Part shown: positions 42,429 to 55,100 of the stretch, one piece after another
How positions within the stretch are numbered: the first letter of the stretch is position 1
Layout: each line of letters opens with the position of its first letter
Source of the DNA: Cepaea nemoralis
Lineage: Eukaryota; Mollusca; Gastropoda; Stylommatophora; Helicidae
Direction: 5' to 3'
Assembly: GCA_014155875.1 (NCBI GenBank)
Contig: JACEFZ010011380.1
Location: 122,001-186,000, forward strand
DNA: 64,000 nucleotides
Made by a program: the position numbers and the translations under genes
The notes under the pieces: generated by a model
What the model saw: the letters and a program-made list of their open reading frames with translations, nothing else
What the model was told of the DNA's origin: nothing
Database searches by the model: none

Positions 42429-42741
42429 ATGGTATACTGGTCAGAGGACATCATGACCTCGACAGTGGTTCTGGTTCAATCCCCAGCCGTAGGAGCTCTA
42501 GGCTCGACCCTGCCTACTCATATGGGTACAGGAAGAAAAGGTGGCGAGGACAGGAAGTGGTCGGCTCACCTCTTGATTCTAAGACCTAGAGTCCCCGGGA
42601 AGGTTAACCCGGTCAACAAATGCCCGCAGAAGTCGCATGTGTCGGCCTAACGGCGCAAGAACGCAGCTCTGCTGTAAACAGGCACAACGCAATCACGTCC
42701 AAAAAAAACTCCGGATGAACGAAGAAGAAGAAGAAGAAGAC
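42429..42741 (+). mobile_element. tRNA-derived SINE with (GAA)n tail
   Basis: The head has GATGGTATACTGGTCAGAGG (A box region) and TGGTTCTGGTTCAATCCCC (B box). A body of about 230 bp ends ACTCCGGATGAACGAAGAAG with more GAA units. The tail GAACGAAGAAGAAGAAG matches the 3' end of the LINE fragment at 8050-8310, its probable mobilising partner. Same composite order as at 8322-8692: SINE, spacer, satellite. Confidence 0.82.
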
Positions 42742-42779
42742 CTAGAGTAATCAAAGGCCCATTATTTCAGAAATGTCAA

Positions 42780-44690
42780 TTTCTGGTTACATTAATGGCA
42801 GGATTGGCAGTATCTTCCAATCACCACACGGTGTCTTTTTAAGATCTCACACAGTATTAACACTATCTACCTATCACCTCACACAATAATGACAGTACAT
42901 ATCACTTCACACAGTAATGACAGTACATATCACTTCACACAGTAATGACAGTATATGTCACTTCACACAGTAATGACAGTATATGTCACTTCACACAGTA
43001 ATGACAACATCTACTTATCACCCCACACAGTAATGACAGCATCTACTTATCACCCCATACAGTAGTGACAGTATCTACTTATTACCCCACACAGTAATGA
43101 CAACATCTACTTATCACCCCATACAGTAGTGACAGTATCTACTTATCACCCCACACAGTAATGACAGCATCTACTTATCACCCCATACAGTAGTGACAGT
43201 ATCTACTTATCACCCCACACAGTAATGACAACATCTACTTATCACCCCACACAGTAATGACAGCATCTACTTATCACCCCATACAGTAGTGACAGTATCT
43301 ACTTATCACCCCACACAGTAATGACAGCATCTACTTATCACCCCACACAGTAATGACAGCATCTACTTATCACCTCACACAGTAATGACACTATCACCTC
43401 ACACAGTAATGACAGTATCACCTCACGCAGTAATGACAGTGTCTATCACCTCACACAGTATGACAGTATCACCCCACACAGTAATGACAGCATATATCAC
43501 CTCACACAGTAATGACAGTGTCTATCACCTCACACAGTAATGACAGTATCACCTCACACAGTAATGACAGCATATATCACCTCACACAGTAATGACAGTA
43601 TCACCTCACACAGTAATGACAGTATCTATCACCTCACACAGTAATGACAGTATCTATCACCTCACACAGTAATGACAGTATCTATCACCTCACACAGTAA
43701 TGACAGTATCTATCACCTCACACAGTAATGACAGTAACTATCGCCTCACACAGTAATGACAGTATCTATCACCTCACACAGTAATGACATCATCTATCAC
43801 CTCACACAGTAATGACAGTATCACCTCACACAGTAATGACAGTATCTATCAACTCACACAGTAATGACAGTATCTATCACCTCACACAGTAATGACATCA
43901 TCTATCACCTCACAGTTATGACAGTATCTATTGCCTCACACAGTAATGACAGTATCTATTGCCTCACACAGTAATGACAGTAACTATCACCTCACACAGT
44001 AATGACAGTATCTATCACCTCACACAGTAATGACAGTATCTACCACCACACACAGTAATGACAGTATCTACCACCTCGCACAGTAATGACAGTATCAATC
44101 ACCTCACACAGTAATGACAGTATCTATCACCATACACAGTAATGACAGTATATATCACCTCACACAGTAATGACAGTATCACCACACAGTAATGACAGTA
44201 TCTACCACCACACACAGTAATGACAGTATCTACCACCTCACACAGTAATGATAGTATCACCTCACACAGTAATGACAGTATCTATCATCTCACACATTAA
44301 TGACAGTATCTATCACCTCACACAGTAATGACAGTATCTATCACCCCATACAGTAATGACAGCATCTACTTATCACGCCACACAGAAATGACAGCATCTA
44401 CTTATCACCCCACACAGTAATGACAGTATCTACTTATCACCCCACACAGTAATGACAGTATCTACTTATCATCCCACACAGTAATGGCAGTATCTATCAC
44501 CTCACACAGTAATGACAGCATCTACTTATCACCCCACATAGTAATGACATCTACTTATCACGCCACACAGTAATGATAGTATCTATCACCTCACACAGTA
44601 ATGACAGTATCTATCACCTCACACAGTAATGAAAGTATCAATCACCCCACACAGTAACGACAGTATCTGACACAATTTTACCTTCATCCT
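42780..44690. repeat. 28/32-bp satellite, about 60 copies
   Basis: The core is CACACAGTAATGACAGTATC, with unit lengths of mainly 28 (TATCACCTCACACAG..) and 32 (ACTTATCACCCCACACAG..) and shorter 24-base forms. The 32-base form dominates 43000-43380 and 44345-44560; the 28-base form dominates between them. The length steps of four come from TATC/CTAC words. Confidence 0.92.
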
Positions 44691-47040
44691 ATAACAGTAA
44701 CGACATGAAAATCAGCACAACAGAAATCAAACAAGTGACAACAAGCTGGAATATTACATATTCATTTATTAGAGAACTGTATGGGGGATTCTGGGAAAAC
44801 ATACATTGTATACGAGGATCATAATGATATGAAAATACTGTAAATGTGCCTATATATATATATATATCATCTATCCTCTACATGTAGATAGTGGTCACAA
44901 ACCAGTCATAAAAACACACTCTTAACCAACCATGACACTACAAGTTGCTAATCTACAGACTCCTTCATAAATACATGAGTATAACAACATGCATATATAT
45001 ATAAAATGTTACAAGGACAGTTTTTGTAAACATAACTATTTTCAATAACCACAGAATACAGTGAGTAGCTTGACAAGCTAAGTTGTGCCATGTTTTCTTG
45101 CTGTAACTAGCTCTGTCTGGCTAGAACAGATTGTGTCCTGGCACAGAGCTGATTAAACAAGTTCAAATCTGCATGTCTACTACTTGATTCTCAGCCACAT
45201 GGATTTTGTGGAGGACATCCTAGAGATCAGCGCACTGACAGAACAGGAATGATAACAAAAGGACAGAAGTAAATATCAGGGCAATTCATGAGATGAACGT
45301 GCAATCATAAATGATGCCATTATCTTGTTGAAGAAAACTAATAGTCTCGACAATAAGAATCGACAGTGCTACATTTAGTATGCTTAGCATTTGGAATGTG
45401 CACGGGACTGATTTTTGTGGATTAGCTTTCTTTATTATGTGTCCCAATCTATCAGGTTAAATCCCACTCTGACTTCAGAGGTACTTGTAATTTACGTCCC
45501 CAAGTCAAGGACGAGAAGTCAACATTTTAGTCCAGCTGACCGGTCTAGGCATCAGCACACTGGAACATTAAGAATAAGGGCATCCATTCAGCCATGCTGA
45601 CCTTGTTCACCAAGGTTGCCTCTGCTCTGCTGCTGATTCAGTGATGAGTTATGTCTCCATGGACAGGTCCCTGCATGTCTGTGGGCTACGGAGGTCTTCC
45701 TTGGTTGACCTCTTCCTTGCTTGGCTAGCATTTTGCCTCACAGGATTCTCTTTCAAAGGCCTTCATACAATCAGATGTGGCAAGCCTTGTCATATGCACC
45801 GCTGGAAGCAAATTTCTATGCTCCAATCAATGTACAGCAATCCTTGTAGGAGGGAACATACACAATTATTTTTTTGAACTGTCATTTAATGCCTAAATAG
45901 TACCTTGCGGTGTATGGCAGGGGGGTCTTGAGCCTGAGGAATTAAGGCCGCCTGGCTAGTGCAGTCGCCATGAACTGTGCAGGTTAGGGTTTTCGTTTTG
46001 TCCCCAACAGAAAAACTCCACACCTTACCGAGGAGTTGAACCGGGTCTCTCGAAGGAGAATCCGGAGTTCTAGCTATTCGGCCAGCCGCTCCTCTACAAT
46101 ATTATAATCAAGGCTAAATGAAACAAAAAATATGACAAAAGAGACTGGCCGTGTGTACCATACTCGTATCAAGAAACTTGAAAATATTACCCCAAATACT
46201 GACCTGTAGAGTTGAAGAATGGCTAGGCTACAGTACTGTAAAACACATACATATCACTGAAGATAATGTGCAATGTGAAGTTCTAAACAAATGACACCCA
46301 TCTAGAAACCTCTACAACCCAAAGAAGAGGACCGGGGGATAGAAGGCAAGACAGGGATACAGACTAACACTCAGAACAGTACAGTGGTAAGGCTCCCGAG
46401 CATATTCCACTTTCTGGTGTTAAAGTCACGTTACAATCATTCAACACACATTGGTCATTAAGTAGCATATATTTAATGTCTTCACATAGAGAACATGTGT
46501 GCAGCACCGCAAACTCGTGATAGTAGTAGTTACTTCACTCAGCCGGTGAAAAATACCATGTCATTATTGCATTAACATATTTTCTCTCCTGGTTACACAT
46601 TAATGAATCATGACTACAGGTACATATGTAACTCATACAAAAATACATCACCATATGTTCGACGGATCACTTCCCATATCACACATAAGAAACATGAGAA
46701 GATTGATCACACAGGGAGTAAACCCCCAAATGTTTAGTGATTCTTGATATAAAATGAGTCTTAGAAGTCACATATATAAACAATAGTAAAACTGTATTCC
46801 ATAGTTTATGTACATCCATTAAAAACAAAGCAAAAAAGTACAGGCAAGTATTTGTACACTTTTTGATATGCTATAAGTGATGGAATGCAAGGAATTGTAT
46901 AGGCCATTTATGGATGGCAAACTGTATCAAAAATATAAACATGCTGGCAACATTGGTAAATACATACAGTATAACTGGAATCATTGATAACTTGTATCTT
47001 ATTATGTTAAAGTACACAAATGCTGGATGGTGTTTTATTA
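44691..47040. other. Gene-free stretch with a SINE relic
   Basis: ORFs at 45415-45600 and 45641-45877 have no domain. A tRNA-like SINE head on the minus strand lies at 45950-46095 (GGCTGGCCGAATAGC as A box, CCGGTTCAACTCC as B box). The remainder is AT-rich and unremarkable. Confidence 0.5.
45950..46095 (-). mobile_element. SINE head relic
   Basis: On the minus strand AGCGGCTGGCCGAATAGC and GACCCGGTTCAACTCCTC fit A and B boxes about 35 nt apart. The body is only partly recognisable, and it may be a different subfamily from the other SINEs. Confidence 0.55.
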
Positions 47041-47050
47041 CAGTAGTAGC

Positions 47051-47114
<64 letters not shown>

Positions 47115-47115
47115 C
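47041..47115. repeat. (AGT)n microsatellite
   Basis: About 23 AGT/TAG units with one early interruption (GTAGCTAG). Confidence 0.95.
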
Positions 47116-47487
47116 ATAATACCAATAATAAGATCATGTGTGTAGTCATCACCATCATTATCATGAGGAAGTAAAGGCATGTAAATTACCCAATCCACAC
47201 ATGAAACAAGCACATCTGGTCAGAAGTGGCCAAGTGTGAACAGGTAACAACCACAAAACCAGGCAATGTCAACATGTGCTGGCACCTGGTCCCCCAGATC
47301 AACGAGACTGACATGTACACATAATCTTACCAATGACAAGGTTCAACAAATGGAACCTCAAATTATCATAAACAGAAATTAAAACAAGAGACCAAAAGAA
47401 GGAGTGAACCCACGGAGGCAGACCACTGATGACAACGACACAAAACATGTAGTAACGTAAGGCCAGCTGAAATATTTCCACTTCTGC

Positions 47488-47930
47488 ATGTGTACCAACT
47501 CGTTTAACACACACCTTTATCAACTCCTTTATCACACAGCTATCAATTCATTTCTCACACATGTGTATCAACTCCTTTATCACACACCTATCAATTCATT
47601 TCTCACACATGTGTATCAACTCCTTTATCACACACCTATCAATTCATTTCTCACACATGTGTATCAACTCCTTTATCACACACCTATCAATTCATTTCTC
47701 ACACATGTGTATCAACTCCTTTATCACACACCTATTAATTCATTTCTCACACGTGTATCAACTCCTTTATCACACACCTATCAATTCATTTCTCACACAT
47801 GTGTATCAACTCCTTTATCACACACCTATCAATTCATTTCTCACATACCTGTATCAACTCATTTCTCACACACCTGTATCATCTCATTTCTCACACACCT
47901 GTATCAACTCGTTTCTCACACACCGCTAGA
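47488..47930. repeat. 48-bp minisatellite, about 9 copies
   Basis: The unit is TGTATCAACTCCTTTATCAC, ACACCTATCAATTCATTTCT, CACACATG. Being 16 codons long it stays open on +. The last units switch to a shorter TCATTTCTCACACACCTGTA form. The open frame is not a gene. Confidence 0.9.
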
Positions 47931-48015
47931 AGTCTCGGGGAAGCATGACAGACGTCATCTAGCTGGTCCCTGACAGAAAATCTCTATGTTAATTGAACAT
48001 TTTCCACACAATTTG

Positions 48016-48365
48016 TGATCATTCCCCCAGAAAGAGTTTTCTGGTTATCTAGAGATGATGTGATCATTCCCCCAGAAAGAGTTTTCTGGTTATCTAGAGG
48101 TGATCACAATTATTCCATTGTTATAAACATTCTACATTTTGGTTTTGCATAAACATTCGACATTATTTGTAATACAATAAACTTATTAAATATATACACA
48201 CTCACACACACATAAATATATAAGTATTTATGAAAATGATGCAAATGTAATATATACACACTCACACACACATAAATATAAGTATTGATGAAAATGATGC
48301 AAATGTAATATATACACACTCACACACACATAAATATAAGTATTGATGAAAATGATGCAAATGTA
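48016..48365. repeat. Two small tandem repeats (45 bp x2, ~58 bp x3)
   Basis: TGATCATTCCCCCAGAAAGA..GGTTATCTAGAG is duplicated at 48016-48108. From 48195 to 48365 three copies of a unit run from TATATACACACTCACACACA to AAATGATGCAAATGTAA. Confidence 0.88.
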
Positions 48366-48384
48366 ATACAATGTGGATACAAGG

Positions 48385-48730
48385 AACTAAAATATGAGAG
48401 GGAGATAGACGTAGTGTATAACAGCAAAATATGAGAGGGAGATAGACGTAGTGTATAACAGCAAAATATGAGAGGGAGATAGACGTAGTGTATAAAAGCA
48501 AAATATGAGAGGGAGATAGACGTAGTGTATAACAGCAAAATATGAGAGGGAGATAGACGTAGTGTATAACAGCAAAATATGAGAGGGAGATAGACGTAGT
48601 GTATAACAGCAAAATATGAGAGGGAGATAGACGTAGTGTATAACAGCAAAATATGAGAGGGAGATAGACGTAGTGTATAACAGCAAAATATGAGAGGGAG
48701 ATAGACGTAGTGTATAACAGCAAAATATGA
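48385..48730. repeat. 37-bp minisatellite, about 9 copies, near-identical
   Basis: The unit is AAAATATGAGAGGGAGATAG, ACGTAGTGTATAACAGC. Only one unit differs by my reading (TATAAAAGC, 48493). Period 37 on minus gives three open frames cycling with a 111-nt super-period. The homogeneity points to recent expansion. Confidence 0.92.
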
Positions 48731-48859
48731 AATACTAAGTATCCATGGATTCAATATGTACTCATCTCATGGAACTCTTTTGTGCCAGCCTAAACGAGGA
48801 AGAGAGAAACAAGGGGTGTGGTGAGAGAGGGGGGCCAAAACAGAGTAAGATTTGATAGA

Positions 48860-49166
48860 GACAGGAGAGAGAGAGAGAGGTGGAGAGAGATGGAGAGAGA
48901 GTAAAATGCAGAGTGAGATTGAGAGAATGAGAGGCAGCTAAAAAGAGAAAAACTGTGAGAGAGAGGGAGAAAGGGTGAGACAGAGAAAGTGAGAGTAAGA
49001 ATAAGATAGTGAGTGAGTGGGTGAGAGAGATCAAGACAGAACTAGTGAGTGAGTGAGTTAGAGTAAGATAAAGACAGTGAGTAAGATAGAGAGAGTAATT
49101 GAGAGAGTAAGATAGAGAGTGAGTGAGTGAGATAGAGAGAGTGAATGAGTGACTGAGCGAGAGAGT

Positions 49167-49210
<44 letters not shown>
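48860..49210. repeat. GA/GAGT-rich polypurine tract
   Basis: About 350 bp of almost pure purine on +, with GAGAGA, GAGTGAGT and GATAGAGA words. ORFs on minus (Leu/Ser-rich) are spurious. Confidence 0.9.
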
Positions 49211-49212
<2 letters not shown>

Positions 49213-49344
49213 ATTTGATTAAACAAATAAAGTCACTCCCAAAAATCAAGGCACTAAATCTTTCAGTCAGATGTTCACAACAAGGTCAGGACGGCTCTCA
49301 ACAACGTAACAAATGGTGATCACACAGTAGCACAGGCCCAGCAA

Positions 49345-49630
49345 CACACTACTTGAACAGCACATTATTGGAACAGCACACATTACTGAAACAACACACA
49401 TTACTGGAATAATACGTTAGTGGAACAGCACACATTACTGGAACAGCACACATTACTGAAACAGCACACATTACTGGAATAATACCTTAGTGGAACAGCA
49501 CACATTACTGGAACAGCACATTATTGGAACAGCACACATTACTGGAACAGCCGATTACTGGAACAGCACATTATTGGAACAGCTCACTACTGAAACAGCA
49601 CACATTACTGAAACAGCAGATTACTGGAAC
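49345..49630. repeat. 18-bp minisatellite, about 16 imperfect copies
   Basis: The unit is GGAACAGCACACATTACT with TATT, GAAT and AAC variants. Confidence 0.88.
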
Positions 49631-50160
49631 AAAGTCTCCTACAACGCCTCCTCACACATAAAATTACAATCATCAGCATCATTGTCATGAAGATCGACAA
49701 TAGACGATAATTACTGGCCATCTCACACGATGACAAGTGTCTCAGATCAGGTCAGTGTTCCTGCCCCGATTACCCCACTTGAACAGATTTGTCCCATTTA
49801 TGTGGAGATCTGACAGCATGTCTACCATGCAGGTGTTTCTTAACAAAACTCAGAGTTATATATCTGATCTACATTTTCTGACTTCCTAAATGAAGTGACC
49901 AAAAGATCGCTAATACTTCACATCGAGATCTGGTCTTGTGAAGACAACTTTTTAAACAGTTAAGACAACCTCACGCTGGCACCAGGATGTGAAATTCTAA
50001 TGATTTAGGATCACAGCATTACCTTATTCCTGAATGTTCCCGCTGTTTACAGCAAAGTCATGCCGTCATTCTTTGACTCATAGTGTCAAAGCAATGCTGT
50101 ACCTTGACCTTAAACCTTTAGCTCATGAATTGAAAATGGTGACTGACTGACTGGGCTATC
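49631..50160. other. Gene-free stretch
   Basis: No domain-bearing ORF or repeat that I recognise. Confidence 0.4.
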
Positions 50161-50164
50161 TGAA

Positions 50165-50465
50165 CAATGAAACAATACTTAAATACCATAACAATGAACT
50201 ACCATAACAATGAAATACATAACAATGAAATACATAACAATGAAATACATAACAATGAAATACCATATCAATGGAATACCATATCAATAAAATACCACAA
50301 AAGCCCAGTACTTATTCCTGCTATGTCTCTCTTCTCTATTCACCACTATTATCCTGATATCACCACTATTATCCTGATATTCACCACTATTATCCTGATA
50401 TTCACCACTATTATCCTGATATCACCACTATTATCCTGATATTCACCACTATTATCCTGATATCC
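50165..50465. repeat. Two short minisatellites
   Basis: ACATAACAATGAAAT units (about 16 bp) lie at 50165-50290, and TCACCACTATTATCCTGATA units (21-22 bp, six copies) at 50338-50463. Confidence 0.9.
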
Positions 50466-50689
50466 AATAACTTAAACGTTCTTACAGTAACCTGGTTTGA
50501 CCTATGGGAGGTAATGAGAACCTGCTGGTACGACCTATTGGAGGTGACACAAATACTCATGGAGATATCTGTGCGCCATGGAAGTGACTCCTGACATCTC
50601 TCAACCACATCTACACATACTCTAGGAACTTAAACACTCAGGTGTAATCTACATCATCAAGTGCCTGTCCTACTGGAATGGGTGATCAT

Positions 50690-51290
50690 ATTTCTCCACA
50701 TCTCATGATCATTGCATTCAAATATCTGGGTACTTTAATCACAGCAGATGGAAGACGTATTAAGAAAATGTATCTTAAAATAGGTCAAGCAAACACAGCA
50801 TTTCACATGATGAAGAATATTCTCTGCAATATGTCATTGACATACGACATAAGGGAATGAGTTCTTAAGAGTTATAGTCAACCAATCATGTGGTATGGAA
50901 GCGAATCACAGACAATTAGCAGACAAGTGAGGCATTATGTGGAAGCTGCAGAGAGGTGTTTTCATGGAAGAGTGATGAGAACACTGTGGATGGATAGAAA
51001 GAGCAATGAAAATATCTTGATATAAGTTAACCCACAAAGTAAACTGACTACTCGCATCAGAAGAAGACAGTCCACATTATCTGGGCATGAGAAGGGGAGA
51101 TCTGGAGTACATCGTGACAATGGGAAAGCTAGGGGAGAGGAGAGTCAAGAGGAAATCAAGAGAGAAGAGGCTGGACAGTTTGACATCATGGCATGGGGGA
51201 ACGTTGGTATTAGAAATGACTGGAAGCACAAGAGACAGAGGGATGTGGACAGGCATGATCACCAACACCACATGACATGGACTATAAGGA
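50690..51290 (+). pseudogene. LINE RT C-terminal relic
   Basis: Reads FKYLGTLITADGRRI, ANTAFHMMKNILCNMS, then after a TGA SQPIMWYGSESQTIS, VEAAERCFHGRVMRT and LWMDRKSNENIL. A later piece in another frame includes RRGDLEYIVTMGKLG and RLDSLTSWHGG. Order and content match the 27235-27845 LINE (YLGTVITSDG, YGCETWTM, FLRKMQRITWTDRKTNDQ), with heavy divergence. Confidence 0.78.
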
Positions 51291-51305
51291 GATATCTCAT
51301 GATCT

Positions 51306-51770
51306 GTGCTGCTGCAAGATATAACTGACATATTTAAATTACAACTTTATCATCTTTATATATAAGCTATATAAATGTTATTAACGTGTTACATAACTGT
51401 TATAAATACAACCAAAAACCCTAAACTTAACCATATTGTAAATGATGTGTCCCATTATAAATTCCAAAATGACATACAACGAAATGCAGCACACTGAATG
51501 AAAAATTATATAAACTTGAAACACTATAAAGCATGAAATGTTGGTAGCAATGACAGCACAAGTCAACATTTTCTTTGTCACCCCTCTATTATACCAGACT
51601 TGAAGGAACAGAACTTTTCATCATCATCAATGCCATCACAATATTAAAAGATCAGCTGTCACGAGTTCCCAACACACTCTGTGGATACATGCATACAGAC
51701 ATCTTCCAGTCCATCTTTTGTGATGCCCACCCTCAGGTAACACCCTGTCTTGACTTGCCAGATTACTGAC
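51306..51770 (+). repeat. Duplicated ~460-bp segment, copy 1
   Basis: From GCTGCTGCAAGATA through TTTATATATAAGCTATATAA, AGCATGAAATGTTGGTAGCA and GAACAGAACTTTTCATCATC to GTAACACCCTGTCTTGACT. A second, more interrupted copy is at 59212-59930. Copy 1 lacks the two insertions found in copy 2, so it shows the pre-insertion state. Confidence 0.88.
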
Positions 51771-51999
51771 AACATCAGCAGCCATACAACTGGTCCAGTA
51801 AATGATCTCTGTCCCTCCTTTCTCTCTCTCACACATAACAGATCCCAGCTGTTGCCGACAGCAACAAACAGGTGAATAAACAGAAAAATGAACAGTGAGT
51901 TTGAAAAACAGATTCTCCACGAGCATCACTTTGATATCACATTATGATTTTACACATTTCTGCGATTACCAGGGATACAGGTCTGCCTTCTGTCTCTCT

Positions 52000-52120
52000 C
52001 TCTCTCTCTCTTGCACACACACATGCGTGTGTGCGTACATGCATGTGTTTATGGACGGGTGTGTGTGTGTGAGAAAAAGTGTATGTGTGTGAATGTGTGC
52101 ACATGCATATATGGATAGGT
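52000..52120. repeat. GT-rich repeat flanking the large LINE (left)
   Basis: The ~50-bp motif AGTGTATGTGTGTGAATGTG, then ACATGC and TATATGGA(T/C)AGGTG, occurs here and again at 56307-56350 and partly at 56437-56478. The LINE therefore sits inside a tandem GT-rich array. Confidence 0.8.
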
Positions 52121-55100
52121 GGGGGGTACGGGGTGTCAGGCATTGGTAGCACCTTTGGTAAGGATGGCTCTCATGTCCTTTCAGGACCCATCCCCCACTG
52201 GTCCAAGTCTGACACCCAGCTCGTGCCTGTGGCTCCTAGTAGCTGTCAGCATGCGACAGCGGCCACCCCCCGGGCAACAGCTGTGAGAGGCTGGCTAAAC
52301 CAGGCATGGGTATCCGATTTGGTGTCAAACCAAGAGGTAAACTAGGGTATGCCTACCCAGCATGTGAAGACAGGATTCGGCAGACTGCGCGGAAGAAATC
52401 ATTCCTGATTCAACGGGCAAGACGGCGTTTACCTGCAAAGCGTTGTGGAACGTAATGAGCACGGCAAGGCACGTAGAGCGCCCTGGTCATCCACTGCACC
52501 TGTATTCGTCTCCAATCGTCTCGACTTTTCTTGCCACTGGACTCAGATGGACTCAGGCGAGAGAGTGAGGTCGACGAATTGCGCAACTCTTCCTCACTTT
52601 AATCCAAGTCATCGCGCAAGTCATTCTTCATCCAACGTCACATATCACCTTCAAGCCCTGTGGCGATGGGCGAGCGGCAAAGCGGCAGGCGTGGGTACGC
52701 TGGCAGCCGTAGTCGCAGACCTGCACACAGGCGGCTCAGGCCATATGGTCGTCTTCTACTGACCGGAGCAGCAGTGGGATTCGGCAGCCCCCTGAGCGAC
52801 TGAGCAGCCCTCTATAGGAACACACTGCTCACCTCCATAGCATGAGGAAGGGGCTAGAAAAGGTGCCCTAAACATTGTCTGCTTCATCACTACCTAACCA
52901 GCTAGCCGCGGTTGGTGGGTACCCTAAACTGCGGTCGACATACAAAGAAAGATAAAACAAGCAAAGCTAAAAGAGTAAACCATATTCCCTTAACAATTGG
53001 AACTTGGAATGTACGCACCCTACTTGACAGAGACGGCGCGTCAGGTCCAGAGAGACGAACAGCACTGATTGGGAGAGAGCTGGGCAGGTACAACATCGAC
53101 ATTGCAGCCTTGAGCGAGACACGACTTGCAGAAGAAGGCCAAATCTGTGAAATTGGTGCCGGCTACACATTTTTCTGGAGTGGAAGGAAAAGCGAGGAAA
53201 GACGCCAATCCGGTGTGGGATTTGCCATTAAGTCGGCCCTGGTCGGCAAATTAGCTGGATTTCCAAAGGCTGTAAACGACAGGCTCATGACCATGAAGTT
53301 GCCTCTGCTGAATGGAAGGAAGCACGCAACCATTGTGAGTGTCTACGCACCAACTATGACCAACGAAGATGATGTCAAGAATAAGTTCTATGAGGACCTG
53401 CACAATGTATTAACATCTGTTCCCAAAGGAGACAAACTTATACTCCTTGGGGATTTCAATGCCAGAGTAGGCACGGACACCACCTCTTGGAGTGGCATTA
53501 TTGGAAAGCATGGAGTCGGAAATTGTAACACCAATGGACTCCGCCTCCTTCAGACATGTGCCGAACATGATCTCCTGATTATGAACACAATTTTCCGTCT
53601 CCCCATGAGAAATAGGACATCGTGGATGCACCCTCGCTCGAAACACTGGCACCTCATTGACTATGTAATCGTCAGGAGGAGTGACAGACAAGACGTTCGA
53701 GTGACAAAATCCATGTGTGGTGCCGAATGTTGGACAGACCATCGTCTCATTGTCTCGAAAATGAACATCCACATCAGGCCACCACGGCGTCCTCAAGGGG
53801 CAAAAATGCAAACAAAGCTAAATGTCACCCGCCTAAACAGCAAGAAAATGCAGCAGTCGTTTGAAAATATGCTGGAAGACCGCCTCAAGCCCAATGCTGA
53901 AGCAAAACAGGATACAGAAACAGAATGGAGAGCCCTAAAGGACACGATTTACAACACTGCTATGGAAATCCTGGGTCCAGCCCCCCGAAAGCATAAAGAC
54001 TGGTTTGATGAAAATTCCGAAGACATCAACCAATTGCTGGCCGAGAAACATCTTCTCCTCAAGGCACATTTGAATGACCCAAAGTCAACATCAAAAAAAG
54101 ATGCTTTCAAGAACATTCAGAGAGTAGTGCAGCAGAAACTTCGGCACATGCGGGACTCCTGGCTGAGCAGCAAAGCTGATGAAATTCAGGGCTTTGCTGA
54201 CAGACACGATATGAAAAACTTCTACGACTCACTGAAAGCGGTCTATGGTCCTTCATCACCAGGCATAGTTCCCCTCCTCAGTGCAGATGGGGGAACATTG
54301 GTCACCGATAAGAAAGAAATCCTCCAACGCTGGGCAGAGCATTTCAGCAAAATCTTAAATGCAACTTCCTTCTTCGATGATGAAACCATCAATTGCCTTC
54401 CTCAAGTTCCCACCAATGAGACTCTTGATGACCTGCCAACCATAGTGGAAATAAACAAAGCCATTCAGCAACTCTCCAGCGGCAAGGCACCTGGTCCTGA
54501 CTCCATCCCAGCAGAGATATACAAGGCAGGTGGGCCGGTCCTAACAGAGCAGCTTCACCGAGTCTTCACAAACATATGGATGAACGAGACCATGCCACAA
54601 GATTTTAAGGACGCGTCAATAGTCCACCTTTACAAACGTAAAGGAAACCGCCAATCCTGTGACAACCACCGAGGCATCTCCTTGCTTTCAATTGCAGGGA
54701 AGATACTCGCCAGAATTCTTCTCAATCGCCTCACAGCCCATCTCGATCAAGGTCTTCTTCCTGAGAGTCAATGTGGCTTCAGAAAAGAACGTGGAACTGT
54801 TGACATGATTTTCGCTGCGAGGCAGCTGCAAGAGAAATGTCAGGAACAGAACTGTGAAATATTCTCCACTTTCATTGACCTTACCAAGGCTTTTGATACA
54901 GTCAGCAGAGAAGGACTGTGGAAGATTATGGCAAAATATGGCTGTCCACGAAAGTTTGTCCAAATAGTGCGGCTATTTCATGACGGCATGCAGGAAAGAG
55001 TACAGGAAAATGGTGAGCTGTCTGAACCCTTTCCTGTCACCAATGGAGTGAAGCAAGGATGTGTCCTGGCACCAACACTGTTCAGCCTCATGTTTTCAGC

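Noticed and set aside
42780..44690. CRISPR-like array with ~28-bp repeats
   Set aside because: The whole unit repeats; there are no unrelated spacers.
45415..45877. Possible small genes
   Set aside because: No domain, no splice context, no codon pattern that I can judge.
47488..48754. Long ORFs in 48-bp and 37-bp minisatellites
   Set aside because: Open only because of repeat unit content; no start context or domain.
48762..49249. Leu/Ser-rich minus-strand ORF as a membrane protein
   Set aside because: Translation of a GA-rich polypurine tract.
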